From Chloranthus sessilifolius (lineage: Eukaryota; Streptophyta; Magnoliopsida; Chloranthales; Chloranthaceae): a DNA stretch of 64,000 nt. The notes below the pieces were generated by a model. That model searched no databases, was not told the DNA's origin, and saw only the letters and a list, made by a program, of their open reading frames with translations. Within the stretch, counting starts at the first letter, position 1. Every line of letters begins with the position of its first letter. The position numbers and the translations under genes were made by a program. The stretch is from positions 8,770,088 to 8,834,087 of the forward strand of contig CM037593.1 of assembly GCA_021018995.1 (NCBI GenBank), in the 5' to 3' direction. Of this stretch, positions 47,990 to 60,287 are shown piece after piece.

Positions 47990-50400
47990 TTTTATCTTTG
48001 CTTGTTTGCATCCCCGCTTATTATGCCCCACCACTAGACATTTGGTGCACCTCATTTTCACACCTTTCTTGGACAGCTTTGATGGATCAGCTGGCTCATT
48101 AGGTTCTCTCCTTCTTGCCTTCTTAGGCCTCCCGCTCTCTTCTTCACATCTCGAGGCATCATAAGCGCATCATTGGTATTTGGCCATTGCTCTCTACCAC
48201 TTATCGGTTTCAAAAATTACTATAGCACTTTAGGTACGTAATCACCTGTACCAATCATGGCGATACTCTAGTGGATCCTTGTTGATGTATTTCATCATGG
48301 CTATCGCGTGGACACAAGGCGGACCGAGAGCTCCACCTTCGACAACTACAAATCCTCTTCATCAAGTCCAACGAAATCGCACCCCATGAGCACCAACTAC
48401 CTCAAAGCCGTCGTCACCACACCATCTTACGATCCATACACCACCGCCTCCTTCATCTTCTCAATCTTTTCACTATTTTTGGACAAATAGGTCCTGGACC
48501 TTCATCATTACATCCTTCTCTCATACAGCTTCCATAAGGATGACCCTTATTCTCTCTAGCATTGTCAAGATTGATCCTAGCCGATAATATTGACGAATTA
48601 AAGCTCTCAAAGGTTATTCAAAGTATATCACACTTCACCCAAGTATCAAGTGTGATCTACTCCAATTCAAAGGTGGTCTTGCCACCAACCATTCATAAGC
48701 TCTAACATCCTTCTCATTCATCTCACCATTACCCTTTTAAATTGGGACTGTTGTCGCTCTAGCTGCCCTCCATAGGATATCTTTCAAGTGAAGCCCTTGA
48801 AGTCTTTCTTGAAATTGTTATAGAGGTGTCGCATACGAATCGATGGGCGAACAAGGAAATAAGTTTGTGATCGCATCAATGAGCCCCTTCTGTTGTCGCT
48901 CATGAAGGTATAGTGAGCAAAATTCTCAACCACAAGATCTCTCAACAACTCTAAAACCACGCCCATGTCTTCTTCTTCTCCTTTATGCAAAAGGATAGAT
49001 GCAATTGTTTGCATCAATCACTACAGCTGATAACACAGAATGCCACCATGGGGCCCCTTCAAGTGACATCCATCGAGACCTATGATAGGTCGACAACCAT
49101 CTATAAACCCTTTCTTCAGCGAACCCCAACACACATAAAATCTTTTGAACTTTACCACTCCTTGCACACCACTCGCTGGCTTCACAAGCACCTTTACAGT
49201 TGTCCCGGGATTTGCATTTCTTATCTCCTCAACGTACCCCCATAACAACTTAAACTGAGTGCTTGAAGATCCATCTGCCATTTGCATTATCACCTTCCTT
49301 GCCCTGTAGACTTTTTGAATATCAACCTTCACATTTCTCTCGGTCTCTATTGTGCTCACTAGTGATTTAACCGGCCACGTAGGATTCAATCTAATCCTTT
49401 CCCCATACCTCTTCACTATCCAGCTAGTAGTCACCCAAGGCACTTCAAAAGTTCTACTACAGTTGTGTTGGTCATTTAGGGTTTTCACTCTATAAACTGC
49501 ATCATTTGGTACATACGAGCAATAGATCAACCAAGGGCAGCCTTACATATTGCCCTTATTTTATCCCTATCATTTTTTACAAAGCTTATCTCTCTACCAC
49601 ACCTTATGGCATACTCCTTCACAGCTTCCCTAAAAATCGCATGCGTCTTGAACTCCATCCCAACACGAAAAGTTGGGTTTTCTATATCCGTCTTCTCATT
49701 AAATACCAAAGATGTTCTCTTGCTCTGTTTCCCTATCCCATCGGCCTCGAATCATTTGTCTAAACTTCTCAACTCGTCCACTGAAGAAGGAGGATCGGAT
49801 AACTGTTCCATATCCGTCTTCTCACCTTCAACACCAGATGGACCCTCATTCCCTACCTTTATACTTTCTAACGGCAAACTCGAAGTGCGCATCCACGAAC
49901 TCATCGAACAACGCATCATCATCGAGATCAAGTAATCACTATCCCATATCTCATCTCCGAAGACGAGGATCCGGTCGGTCATAATCATCATTACTCTCGT
50001 TATAAATGCTTTGACCTATATCAACACTACCGTTCTTCCCTTTACTTGCAAAAATAGGGGCCTTGCCCTTATCAACACTACCACTCTTCCCTTTGGCTTG
50101 TGAACTCTCGCCCGTGGTTGTAGTTGTTGTCCTTACAACTTGTTCATCTTGGACTTGGCTTTCTTGGGTATCCACATTCAATGGTAAGAGGAACCATAAA
50201 CACATCAACTACTCCATCGTAACCAATGAATTTCCTAACTCCAAGGTCGCATATATCACCGATGACAACAAATTTGCCTTGAATAGTACTATAGAACTCT
50301 GAGCTAAGGTATCCCAACTCTTGACCATCTGAAATAGCTCCAATAGGGACATCTCATCACTGGCAATGATCAAAGAAGCTCAAACGACCTCTTCTATATC
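47990..50400 (-). pseudogene. MURA (Mutator) transposase, broken
   Basis: On the minus strand: an N-terminal segment (about 50400-50160); a Ser/Thr/Gly linker; the DNA-binding MuDR block with FRVGMEFKTHAIFREAV (49527-49709); the transposase block with FKLLWGYVEEIRNANPG and RPIIGLDGCHLKGPHGG (49021-49530), where the DGCHLKG Asp is a catalytic-type residue; a further block with FMSDNRRG and RHLYNNFKKDFKG (48784-48960); and a C-terminal zinc knuckle CTKCLVVGHNKRGC near 48010-48050. Frames change several times, so no full protein is encoded as read. Confidence 0.85.
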
Positions 50401-50929
50401 CTTTGATGTCCGGTGTACCTCAAAGCCTCCATGAAATAACAATAAAAATTACGAGCCTTTATACGCACATTAAACAAATAAAGCAATGCTCGCATAAGAG
50501 TCACAACTCATAGATAAGCAACATAGTATAAGAATATATTTACTGAAATATAGGTATTTTGTGATACTAGTTTGATACCATGTGGAGATATAGGTTAAAA
50601 CAGTTTGTTAAATCTGGGAAATATAGGTATTTTGGGCTATATCTGGATTGATCTAGGTTAAATCTGAGAGATATACTAGTTTTAACCTATATCTGGGAGA
50701 TATATGTTAAAACAATTTTGTCAAATCGAAGCTTACATTGTATGTACCTTTATACGTTATAAACCCTATATCTCCACTAGTTTGATACCATGTGGACATA
50801 GGTAGCAACATAATCAAGTCGAAGCCCAAAATTGAAAAATAAAATCGAGATACAAGAGAAACATCATTTTCATAATCGGCATTTACATAAGCCCATTTTT
50901 ACGCATTTACATACTGCATTTATATAAAC

Positions 50930-51070
50930 TCTTTTTCTGTATTTACATAAACCTTTTTTTTCTGCATTTATATAACCCCTTTTTTTCTGCATTTACATAA
51001 ACACTATTTTTTCTGAATTTACATAACCCTATTTTTTCTGCATTTACATCATCAACGTTTACATAAATAC
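50930..51070. repeat. Tandem ~28-bp repeat near the MULE right end
   Basis: About five copies of TTTTTCTGCATTTACATAAA-like units with small length changes lie between the MURA 5' region and the right TIR. Confidence 0.7.
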
Positions 51071-51334
51071 ATAAATACAAAAAAATATAGACAAATCAAT
51101 AAATCCACACAAATATTGACACAAATACAGACAAAATAAATCTAAAAATTGAACTTACCGTAACGAGGGGTCTTGCCTGCACCTTCTCTCTTACTCCAAA
51201 CCATTTTAACCCTTTCAAAATAGGGTATTTTAATCTATGCGTAATAGAAGGTAGAATCCGACTAGAAAATGAAGAAGAATATCCAAATCGGAAGACGAGA
51301 AAGACGAATAAGAAAACTCCTCAGAGAAAGAGGA

Positions 51335-51621
51335 GGAAGACGAAGAAGAAAGAAAGGGAGAGTTTACTGAGTTTTTTTGTATTTAAGGAGGTCACGTGCG
51401 CCTCTTTTCCCTCCAATTCACCACGTCACCATCCACTTCAGCGCATCAAAGGGTTAAGAGCTCCACGTCATCAATTTCCGTCCATAAGATAACGAGAGGT
51501 GACGGCAGGGGTCTGATTTTGGTACATTTGTATTCATTGGGGGTTTAGGTGATATTATGCAAAGTTCAGGTGCCTTATGGGCATTGAGGTGAAAGTTCAG
51601 GGGGTTTTTTGAAATTTTCCC
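51335..51621. repeat. MULE right TIR
   Basis: Reverse complement of the left TIR over about 280 bp, ending TTGAAATTTTCCC, followed by the target duplication AAAGGAATA. Confidence 0.9.
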
Positions 51622-52760
51622 AAAGGAATATCTTTATGTTACTTCAAAAATTTCGGCCAGAAGCTTATATTAAAAAAATTGTCTGCTTTCTGTACTGGGT
51701 TATATTATATAACTATGAGAACAATTGAATCACACGTTGTGATACACCAGAAGTGCTCACAATTGAATCACACGTTGTGATACACCAGAAGTGCTCACAA
51801 TTGAATCACACGTTGTGATACACCAGAAGTGCTCTGATCCAAAAGTTTTTGTGCTTTGGCATGATTGTCTTGGTTATTCGGGATCAATTATGATGCGTCG
51901 AATTATTGATAACTCACATGGACATCCTTTAAAGAACCAGAAGATTCTTTTACCAAGTGATTATTTATATGCCGCTTGTTCACAGGGTAAACTAATTGTG
52001 AAACTATCTCCTTCTAAAATAATTACTGAATCTCCATCATTTTTAGAAAGAATTCATGAGGATATATGTGAACCAATACATCCATCATGTGGACCGTTTA
52101 GGTATTTTATGGTCTTAATAGATGCATCAACAAGGTGGTCACATGTTGTCTTCTTTCTACTCGTAATGTTGCATTTGTTAGACTTCTCGCCCAAATAATT
52201 AGGCTACGAGTGCAATTTCCTGATTATTCAATTAAGTCTATTCGTTTAGATAATGTCGGTGAATTTTCGTCCCAAGCCTTTAATGAATATTGTACGTCAA
52301 TCGGGATTAATATTGAATATTCTATTGCACTTACTCATACTTAAAATGGTTTAGCTGAGTCATTTATTAAATGACTTCAACTTATTACTAGACCTTTGCT
52401 TATGAGAACAAAACTACCGATTTTTGCTTGGAGACATGTAATATTACATGCTGCATCATTAGTTAAGATCAGACCAACTGCTTACCATAAATAGTCTCCA
52501 TTGCAACTTGCATTTAGTCAATCTCCAAATATTTTTCATCTTCGCATATTTGGTTGTACTGTTTATGTTTCTATTGCACCTCCCCAACACACTAAGATGG
52601 GTCTCAACGTAGACTTAATATTTATGTTGATTTTGATTCTCCCTCTATTATTAGATATATTGAGCCTTTAATTGGTGATATTTTTAAGGCATGTTTCGAA
52701 GATTGTCATTTTAATGAAACAATCTTTTCACCATTAGGAAAAATAAAGTTATTGCCTGAA
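51622..52760 (+). pseudogene. copia integrase remnant
   Basis: Resumes the copia frame after the MULE. Recognisable text: VLWHDCLGYSGSIMMRRII, YFMVLIDASTRWSHV, IRLDNVGEFSSQAFNEYC and LILRIFGC-like C-terminal text. The core Asp residues of LIDAST and RLDN are visible. It is broken by the 38-bp triplication, stops and slips. Confidence 0.8.
51721..51834. repeat. Three perfect 38-bp tandem copies
   Basis: Copies begin at 51721, 51759 and 51797, each starting ACAATTGAATCACACG. The extra 76 bp is not a multiple of three, so it shifts the integrase frame. Perfect identity means the expansion is recent. Confidence 0.97.
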
Positions 52761-53399
52761 GCATGACGAGAAATCACTTGGAATACATCGACGTTATCTC
52801 ATCTTGATTCTCGAACAAACCAATGTGAATTAGAAATTCAGGATACTTCATTTGCAGAGTATTGTCAATCAATTATTAGATACAAATTACTAACAATAAG
52901 AAGATAATAAAGTCTCATATCCTAGCTGTTAATACTCTAGTAAAGATCGAAGTCCCTGTAGGACAACCGGTCAGTATAAAAGTAAATGAATCAAATGCAC
53001 GCCTAAAGCCTGAAAGACTTATTGGTGCAAAGGATAAAGTCCTTCGAAAGAGAAAAGCACAAGCAAATTAAATTGGCACTCCTGAGGAGGCCATACCCAC
53101 AGAACATGCAACAAAAATATTAGATCAATCCAAACTTTCTACACAATATTCTCCTGAAAAAGAATTCTTTGAAGAGGAATCTCTTGAAGAGGAACAGGTA
53201 CCAGAAAATAATGAGATCTCAATAAATTATGCAAGTACAAGAGAAATATTAGAAAGAAATAAAATCGTTATCGACGACGTTTTTTCATTTAAAGTTACTC
53301 TTGACATTACCAGAAGTAATGATGAAATTGAACCCAGAACTGTCGAAGAATGTCGACGTAGAAATGATTGGCAAATGTGAAAAGAGGCAATTCAGACAG

Positions 53400-54960
53400 A
53401 ATAGAATTCCTTAGCAAAACGAGAAGTATTTGGAAAGAGGCACTTCAGGCATTATACTTGAAGGTGTAATGCCTGTTGGATACAAGTGGGTATTTGTATG
53501 AAAACATAATGAGAAAAATGAAATTGTGAGATATAAAACACGACTTGTTGCATAAGGTTTCTCACAGAAACCTGGTATTGATTATGAAAAAATATATTTT
53601 CCAGTAATAGATGCAACTATATTTAGATTTTTGATTAACTTGGTAGTTAAAGAAAGTTTGGATATGCATTTAATGGACGTGATTACCGCATATTTATATG
53701 GATCATTAGATAATGATATATATATGAAAATTTTCTAATGATACAAAATGCCTGAAGCATATAATTCAAAATTCTGAAGTATTTATTCTATCAAGCTTCA
53801 AATATTTTTATATGGGTTAAAGCAATCCGGTCGCATGTGGTACAATCGTCTCAGTGAATATTTATTGAAAGAAAGAGTTAAGAATACTCCAATTTATCCA
53901 TGCGTTTTCATAAAAAAGTCTGAATTCATATTTGCTATTGTTGTAGTATATGTTGATGGTTTAAATCTTATTGAAACTCTATAAGAAATTTCAAAAATTG
54001 CTACTTATTTAACGAATGAATTTGAAATGAACTATCTTGGAAAAACTAAATTTTACTTGGGTTTACAAATTGAACATTTTTCAAATATGATTTTTGCTCA
54101 TTAATCAATATATACAGAAAAGGTCCCGAAGCACTTTTATATGGATAAAGCTCATCCATTGAACGCTCCAATGATTGTACGTTAACTTGATGTGAAAAAG
54201 GATCCTTTTCGCCCTCAAGAGAACGGCGAAGAAATTATTGGTCCTCAAGTACCATATCTTAGTGTAATCGGTGTTCTAATATATCTTGCAAATTACATCC
54301 GACCTGATATAGCCGTTTTAGTCAAATTACTAGTAAGATACAACTCTGCACCAACTCGAAGGCAATGGGATGAGGTTAAATATGTTCAATGCTATTTTCG
54401 CGGAAGAACTAATATGAGATTATTTCATCCAAGTGGATCAAATTGACAATTAGTTGAATATGCAGACGCATGTAATCTCTCTGATCCACATAAATGTAGA
54501 TCACAAACGTGATATATATTTACATGTGGTGATACAATTATCTCATGGAAATCTGTCAAGTAAACACTAGCTGCTACTTCTTCAAATCATTCAAAGATTA
54601 TTGCAATCCATGAAGCAAGTCGGGAATGTATTTGGCTACGATCAGTCATTCAACATATTCGAGAAAAATGTGATTTATCTGATATCAAAGATAGTCCGAC
54701 AATATTATATGAAGATAATAATATTTATGTCACACAAATTAGAGAAGGTTATATCAAAGGTGATAGAACCAAACACATTTCACCAAAATTCTTTTATACA
54801 CATGAGCTTCAGAAGAGTGGGGATATTGATGTTAAGCAAATACAATCATGTAATAATTTGGCGAATTTGTTCACTAAATCATTACCAACTACAATATTCA
54901 AGAAGATGGTGCACAACATTGGAATGCGTTGACTCAAAGATTGTTGTTCATAAACATTGG
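53400..54960 (+). pseudogene. copia reverse transcriptase and RNase H remnant
   Basis: RT text: VGYKWVFV, MHLMDVITAYLYGSL, LYGLKQSGRMWYNRL and the catalytic box as YVDG instead of YVDD (about 53950). RNase H text: YLSVIGVLIYLANYIRPDI, EYADACNLSD, ATSSNHSKIIAIHEASRE. Stops and slips throughout. The last Asp of the box being Gly is one more sign of decay. Confidence 0.85.
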
Positions 54961-55161
54961 ATATTTGCCTTATTTGAGGGGGAGTAAATGATTAAGCGGA
55001 TTGTACTCTTTTTCCTTCGTTAAAGTTTTTTCCTACAAGGTTTTCCTTTGCAAGGTTTTAATGAGGTAATCTTAAAGGTTTTCTATGACACAAGAATAAT
55101 GTATTTTTTTTCCTTTGCCACAGTTTTTTTCCTACTAGGTTTTTCTTGGCAAGGTTTTAAC

Positions 55162-56168
55162 CATAGTCACAAAAATCGTCGAATTATTGAATAATTCACG
55201 AATTTTGTGAAAACCTAACAAATCACGAACTATTCACAATTTTTTTAAAAAATCATCAAAATCACTGAAGTTCGTAAAATTCGCGAATAATTGGGCAAAA
55301 TTCGCGATTTTGCCGAAGTCGGCTTCCTTTGCGGCGAAATTTCAATATTTTTCGATAATTTCAAAATTTTTGGGACAAATTTCGAAAATTTTGATCTTTT
55401 TCGTTTAATATTTAATTTTTATTCAATTTTTAATATGGCGCAAGACTAGTGACTTCGTGCTCTCCAGTCAGCACACAACTGGTGAGATTGCCTTAAGTGA
55501 ACCTGCATTATATAGGAGGCTTCCAGTGGCATGCTTTTTGTTTCCACCGATGTGGGACTAAACAATTACTGCAAATCAGAACACACTGCAAGCGCATGTA
55601 TTGGATCATAGCTCATTTCCATTAAAACATCCCACAAGCTATCATCTTCTTAGATTTGACGTCTAAGTTACATCCATTCAAAAGTCCAAAATATTCCCCT
55701 TGCCAAACTCAAAAGGATTCCTCTAGGATTGCTCCTGTGCTTAAGATCTCATCGTATAACAATGTGATTACCTCGATGATGACTTTAGGATTCTCATAAA
55801 TGTTTGACTTTCACGAGGGTCAAGGTGGAAGGGGAAGGTCTCACCCCACCTTCTCCACCTGGTATGCATTGACAACCTTTGAATCAGATGGTGGAGGTTA
55901 TTTTTTGCCCCTATCTTTTGCACACTGGATCTAAGGATCGTGGTCGTATCATCAGACGGTTAGTTTTTTATTACACATAACACACATCTCAAAAAGTGAC
56001 GCTAGAGAAGCCTACTTTTTGAGTTTTTGTTCCCATGGAGCCACCCATCATGTTATAATGGTATCAATCTTATTGTCCTTTCCCAAAAGATCCAATGGTG
56101 AAGGTTAAAAACTTTAATATTTTATATATATATTTAAAAGTTAAAAAGTTAATATATATATATATATA

Positions 56169-56224
<56 letters not shown>

Positions 56225-56331
56225 TATTTTTTTTATTTTCCTGAATTGTTCCTGAGCTTTTCAAACTTTACCGGATTTTTTCGAATTTTAACTTTGCCGA
56301 ATTATTATCGAACCCCGATTTTGTGACTATG
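55162..56331. mobile_element. hAT-type insertion in the copia 3' region (1,170 bp)
   Basis: The inverted ends are CATAGTCACAAAAATCG and CGATTTTGTGACTATG. A perfect 8-bp duplication GTTTTAAC lies at 55154-55161 and 56332-56339. The interior includes a single arm of the fold-back family (about 55850-56010) and a (TA)n tract (about 56150-56220). No transposase. Confidence 0.8.
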
Positions 56332-56378
56332 GTTTTAACGAGGCATGTATTCTTTGTGTATGATCATCTAAGGGAGAG

Positions 56379-56725
56379 TGTTATAAATATATTCTTTATG
56401 ATGAATGAGCATCTAGTTTCCAACTTCTTGATGACCTTTTAGTTTTCAACTTTTGGGATTCTAAATCACATTTATGTTGTCCCTTGGAATTCTTATTCAT
56501 TACTATCTAACTCTTTTAGAATTATGACAATGTGTATGTATTTTCTTAATCTTTTATCTTCCCCCAACCTTTCACATTCTCACATTATAATTCTATATGA
56601 AGGGGTCTTGTGGAAGTATGAAAGAACTTAAGAGAAGTGAATGATATATATAATTCTTGAAGAACTAATTTTATATTTTGTAGTCTTTTTATTATTATTT
56701 TTAATTTTCTTTTAATTTTATAACA
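56379..56725 (+). repeat. 3' LTR of copia element
   Basis: 347 bp, TGTTATAAATAT to TTATAACA, preceded by the purine tract AAGGGAGAG. Confidence 0.9.
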
Positions 56726-56891
56726 CATTCTTACTACTTATAATGCATTCAAATGTCAGATTTCTTAAATTTTTTGGTTCAAACTTATAGATTTTAAATC
56801 TATAGGCCAAATCTAAATCCATGTTCCATGTTGGAAGATTATGAAAGGAGAATTAGAAATTATGGGAAATTGGAGAATGCACAGGCGACGC

Positions 56892-57227
56892 TAGGGGTGT
56901 ATTCGGTTCGGTTTGGTCAGTTTTTGACCAAAACCATAAATTAAATCGGTCCTGATCAGTTTTTAGATTTAATTTCAAACTAAACCAAATCATCCAGCTG
57001 TTAAATCAAACCAACCCGATTCAATTTGATTCGGCTTGGTTCGGTCGGTTTTAGTTTTCCTATAAGTTTTACTTGCACATAAAAAATTTCTCAACTTCTC
57101 AATCAATTTTCCTATAAGTTTTACTTTACCGCTTTAGGATTTAGGAGTCGGCTAAAAATAAGAGTAGGGTTTTATATAAAAATATGTATTTTATTTATAT
57201 GCCCTTTAAAATTAATTAAAATCCCCG

Positions 57228-57295
<68 letters not shown>

Positions 57296-57458
57296 AACTA
57301 CATTCGGTTCGGTTCGATGCAGTTTGGTTTGGTTTCGGTTTAGAGAGGCTTGAAACCGAAATCAACCAAACTTTTCGATTTTCCTTTTTTTCAAATCAAA
57401 TCCAAACCGGCAGTTCGGTTCGATTTGGCCGGTTCGGTCCAAAAACTGCACAGCCCTA
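56892..57458. mobile_element. hAT-type MITE (567 bp) with GGTTCGGT-rich ends
   Basis: Ends TAGGGGTGTATTCGGTTCGG and CCAAAAACTGCACAGCCCTA are loosely inverted. The flanks GGCGACGC and GGCGAAAC agree at 6 of 8 bases, consistent with a decayed 8-bp duplication. It contains a long (AT)n run (about 57230-57292). Confidence 0.65.
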
Positions 57459-57559
57459 GGCGAAACAAATTAGTGATTGTTTGGCAAATGATTTGAAATC
57501 CTCCTCTTCAGGTCAACAATAAAATAAATAAATAAATGAAACCTAATAAATAAGAATCA

Positions 57560-57910
57560 TTGTACATAGGGCTGTCCACGGGTGGGGTCGGTCTAAAATG
57601 TTGGCTGCCTGACACAGGAGAATGGTATGAACCTGATCCGACCCGGCCCAACGAATGGTATGAACCTGATCCGACCCGGCCCAACGAATCAAGTCTATAT
57701 GCTTGACTCGACTTGATGCCCTACCTGAAAATCCAACTCGACTAGATAAACCTCCCTATTTTCTATAAATTTATAATATCAAGTCGGGTCAACCTAATCA
57801 GACCCAATCTTTGCCTGACCAGACCTTCGACCCGACCCAACTCAAATTGAAGGCCGGATTGGATGCCACATGCCCAACCCAACTTGATAGGTCAAGTTTA
57901 TGTCCCCGAT
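57560..57910. repeat. GGGTCGGG/CCCGACCC-rich dispersed repeat
   Basis: Begins ATAGGGCTGTCCACGGGTGG and contains a 32-bp tandem repeat (AATGGTATGAACCTGATCCG...). It probably derives from the same hAT-like group as 58893-59621 but lacks a clear right end. Confidence 0.5.
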
Positions 57911-58892
57911 CACGTAAAAACTGCAAGTCATGGTAGATAGGATAGGACAATATTCTACGGTGGATAATTTTTTATAGATAATTTTGCAGCAACTTATGAT
58001 GCGCGACGCGACTAATTGTACACAGTGGGACTCAAGCTCGGCAGCCAGTCCCGTCGCGCCACATAAGCTGTCTACTGTTTATATAGGTTTCTGCTAGGAC
58101 ATTAGGTCGACCTGAGGCGTTGAGAACCTTAATTTGGACACTCTGTGTTTGGGTTAGCTCTTATAAGAGCATAAGCAACTCTTTGCCTGCTCTTTGTCAG
58201 AGCAGATAAAATCTGCTCTGAGATAGAGCAGGCATAGAGCAGTTTTATCACTTAAGATAATTCTTCGCCAGAGCAAATAAGGCAAGGTGTTTAATTTCCA
58301 AGTATAAAAGTAATTTTTTGTCGGAGCCAAAATGTGAAAGAGTTACTCTTTGCCCCAAAAGAGCTAACCCAAACGCAGCCTGAAGGGCACCTGTGGCTTA
58401 TAGGAATAAAAGAATGAACCATATTAGATATCGGTTTCTTGGGGTCGCTTTTTGAGACGGCAATGGAATCATCATATCTGTTTTTAATGGATGCACCACG
58501 ATCTAAAGAACCATGGGGTAAAAAATTAGCCTGAAAAATGATCTCTGATTCAAAATTATGTTAAATGTCATCTATTTTATTTTTTTAAATATCCGTGAGT
58601 GTCTAAGTCAGCTTGCACGCATCTAAAATTAATGAGTACCGTTTAAATTTATGGCTTTTGATCGCTTGCTTCTTATTCGATTTGAACTTGACTCTCCGGA
58701 CCATCATTTAAACGCTAAAATGGTGTTCAAGTGATCTCACATTATCAATGATTTAAGATGGGGGTGATCTATACCGTTAAAGTGATAGACCATGGATTGA
58801 AGTACAAAAAGCTCAAAAAGGATGGTTTAGGGAGATTTAAACCATCTAATTTGTTGACAATAACATCAACCCTTCTTTTACTTTAGTGGGTG

Positions 58893-59621
58893 TAGGGCTT
58901 TCAATGGGCCAGATTACGGCTGGGTTAGGGTTCAATCCGGCCCTAACCTATCCGGGCCGGGTTCCCAAAATTTTCAGCCTGGCCCTAACCTGGGCTCCTA
59001 TGTACTCAACCCAAGCCCGACCCCTATCGGGCTGGGCCGGGCTTGGATACTTTTCCAGGCTTTTTTCCGACTGTTTTTTTTTTAATAAAATTTGGTTAGG
59101 CTATTTTTTCTAATAAAATTGGATTGGATTCTTTTTTTTTTTTAATAAAAGTTTGAAGAAGGTTGAAAATTTAATTAAATGCTTATATTAGAGTCTCAAG
59201 TACATGATTTTATTCCAATATTTTATTTTAATTTGTTGCATGATGGTTATAACAGACAACGATTGCTTGAAAATTTATTACCAAGCCATCCAAGTTGTGT
59301 GGCTAAAAAACTATGCAACGGTTGCTTGAAAATAAATTAAGTCATCCAATTTATCCAACCAAAAAATATATACATAAGGTTATTGCGCTTTTGACTTAAA
59401 TGCCCCAAGTTTAAATCATTCACTGGTTTAATCTCAGGGCATTTAAGTAAATCATATTTAACTATATAAAAAAATTATAATTTTAAAAAGATAAGTAAGT
59501 ATATATATATATGCTTAGCCCGATCCGGATATTGAGCTGGGTTTGCTTAATAAAATATACCACTTTTTTCAGGCCAGGTGAGGGCTAAAATCAGGGCTGG
59601 CCCGGCCCATTGAGAGCCCTA
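58893..59621. mobile_element. hAT-type MITE (729 bp), complete
   Basis: Ends TAGGGCTTTCAATGGGCC and GGCCCATTGAGAGCCCTA; perfect 8-bp duplication AGTGGGTG at 58885-58892 and 59622-59629. The flanks 58735-58884 and 59630-59700 together match the dispersed repeat at 19830-20060, so the insertion is into an older repeat. The 75-residue ORF at 58886 is not a gene. Confidence 0.9.
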
Positions 59622-59699
59622 AGTGGGTGATATTAAATTTTATCAATAGAATGGTTCATATCCACTTATAGGCATATTTTTTTAGGCTGTGATATATTC

Positions 59700-59880
59700 C
59701 AAGGTAGCAATCAGTATCGAAACGGATCAAAAAAAGAAAAGCAAAATACAGGTATCGGCCGATACCAATATCGAATTGGATACTTGATATGTTACGGCGC
59801 CGATACGTATCAATTTGCCGAAAAACCGATATGTATTGCTAATACGTATCGATATCAGCCAATATTTGATACTATGATAT
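59700..59880. repeat. GTATCGG/CCGATAC palindromic repeat, copy 2
   Basis: Same family as 9755-9950, with ATCGGCCGATACC and CGGCGCCGATACG palindromes. Non-coding. Confidence 0.55.
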
Positions 59881-60287
59881 GTTCCAATGATGGATAGCCA
59901 GTTGACTACATTCGATTGGTCACAGATGTGTGTCACATGGCATAATGATAAATAACATTTCAACGGTATGGGATAAAAAGTATAATCTTAATGGTATTAG
60001 ATCATTTGAACACCATTTTGGTGTTTAAATGTCGGTTAGGAGTCACTATCCCATTCGTTTTAGATAAGAACAAAATTTTGGCTACCCAATGCGAAAATAG
60101 CATATGCACGACTTGGCCAAAAAACTAGATCCAGTTGGACACCCAACCCAGAAACTTGGTAGAAACCCCCTATTTTCCATATTTAAATATAAAAAATATC
60201 GGTTCGGGTCAACCAGCCCTGACTCAATTTCGGCTTGACCGGATCAAACTGAATGTTGGGTCCGATGTCTCTAACCTAGCCTAGCCT

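Larger units (their letters stand above)
43235..51621. mobile_element. MULE (Mutator-like element), 8.4 kb, two genes
   Basis: A perfect 9-bp duplication AAAGGAATA (43226-43234 and 51622-51630) flanks long inverted ends: GGAAAAATTTCAAAAAAACC at left, and read inward from the right GGGAAAATTTCAAAAAACCC. The TIRs are about 280 bp and nearly identical, which makes the insertion far younger than its copia host. Inside, a GRF zinc-finger gene runs rightward from the left TIR and a MURA transposase runs leftward from the right TIR, with repeat-rich DNA between. Confidence 0.95.
40969..56725 (+). mobile_element. Old Ty1/copia retrotransposon (Retrofit/Ale-like), multiply interrupted
   Basis: LTRs of 340 and 347 bp (40969-41308, 56379-56725) bound a decayed gag-pol. 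The 5' LTR is followed by CGTTATCAACACGAAGCTC, the primer-site text common in this copia branch; a purine tract AAGGGAGAG precedes the 3' LTR. The interior is split by a MULE (43235-51621) and a hAT-like element (55162-56331); without them the element is about 6.2 kb. Many in-frame stops show age. I see no clean target duplication. Confidence 0.9.

Noticed and set aside
40964..56730. Target duplication for the copia element
   Set aside because: The five bases outside each LTR (TATCT and CATTC) do not match; I could not support one.
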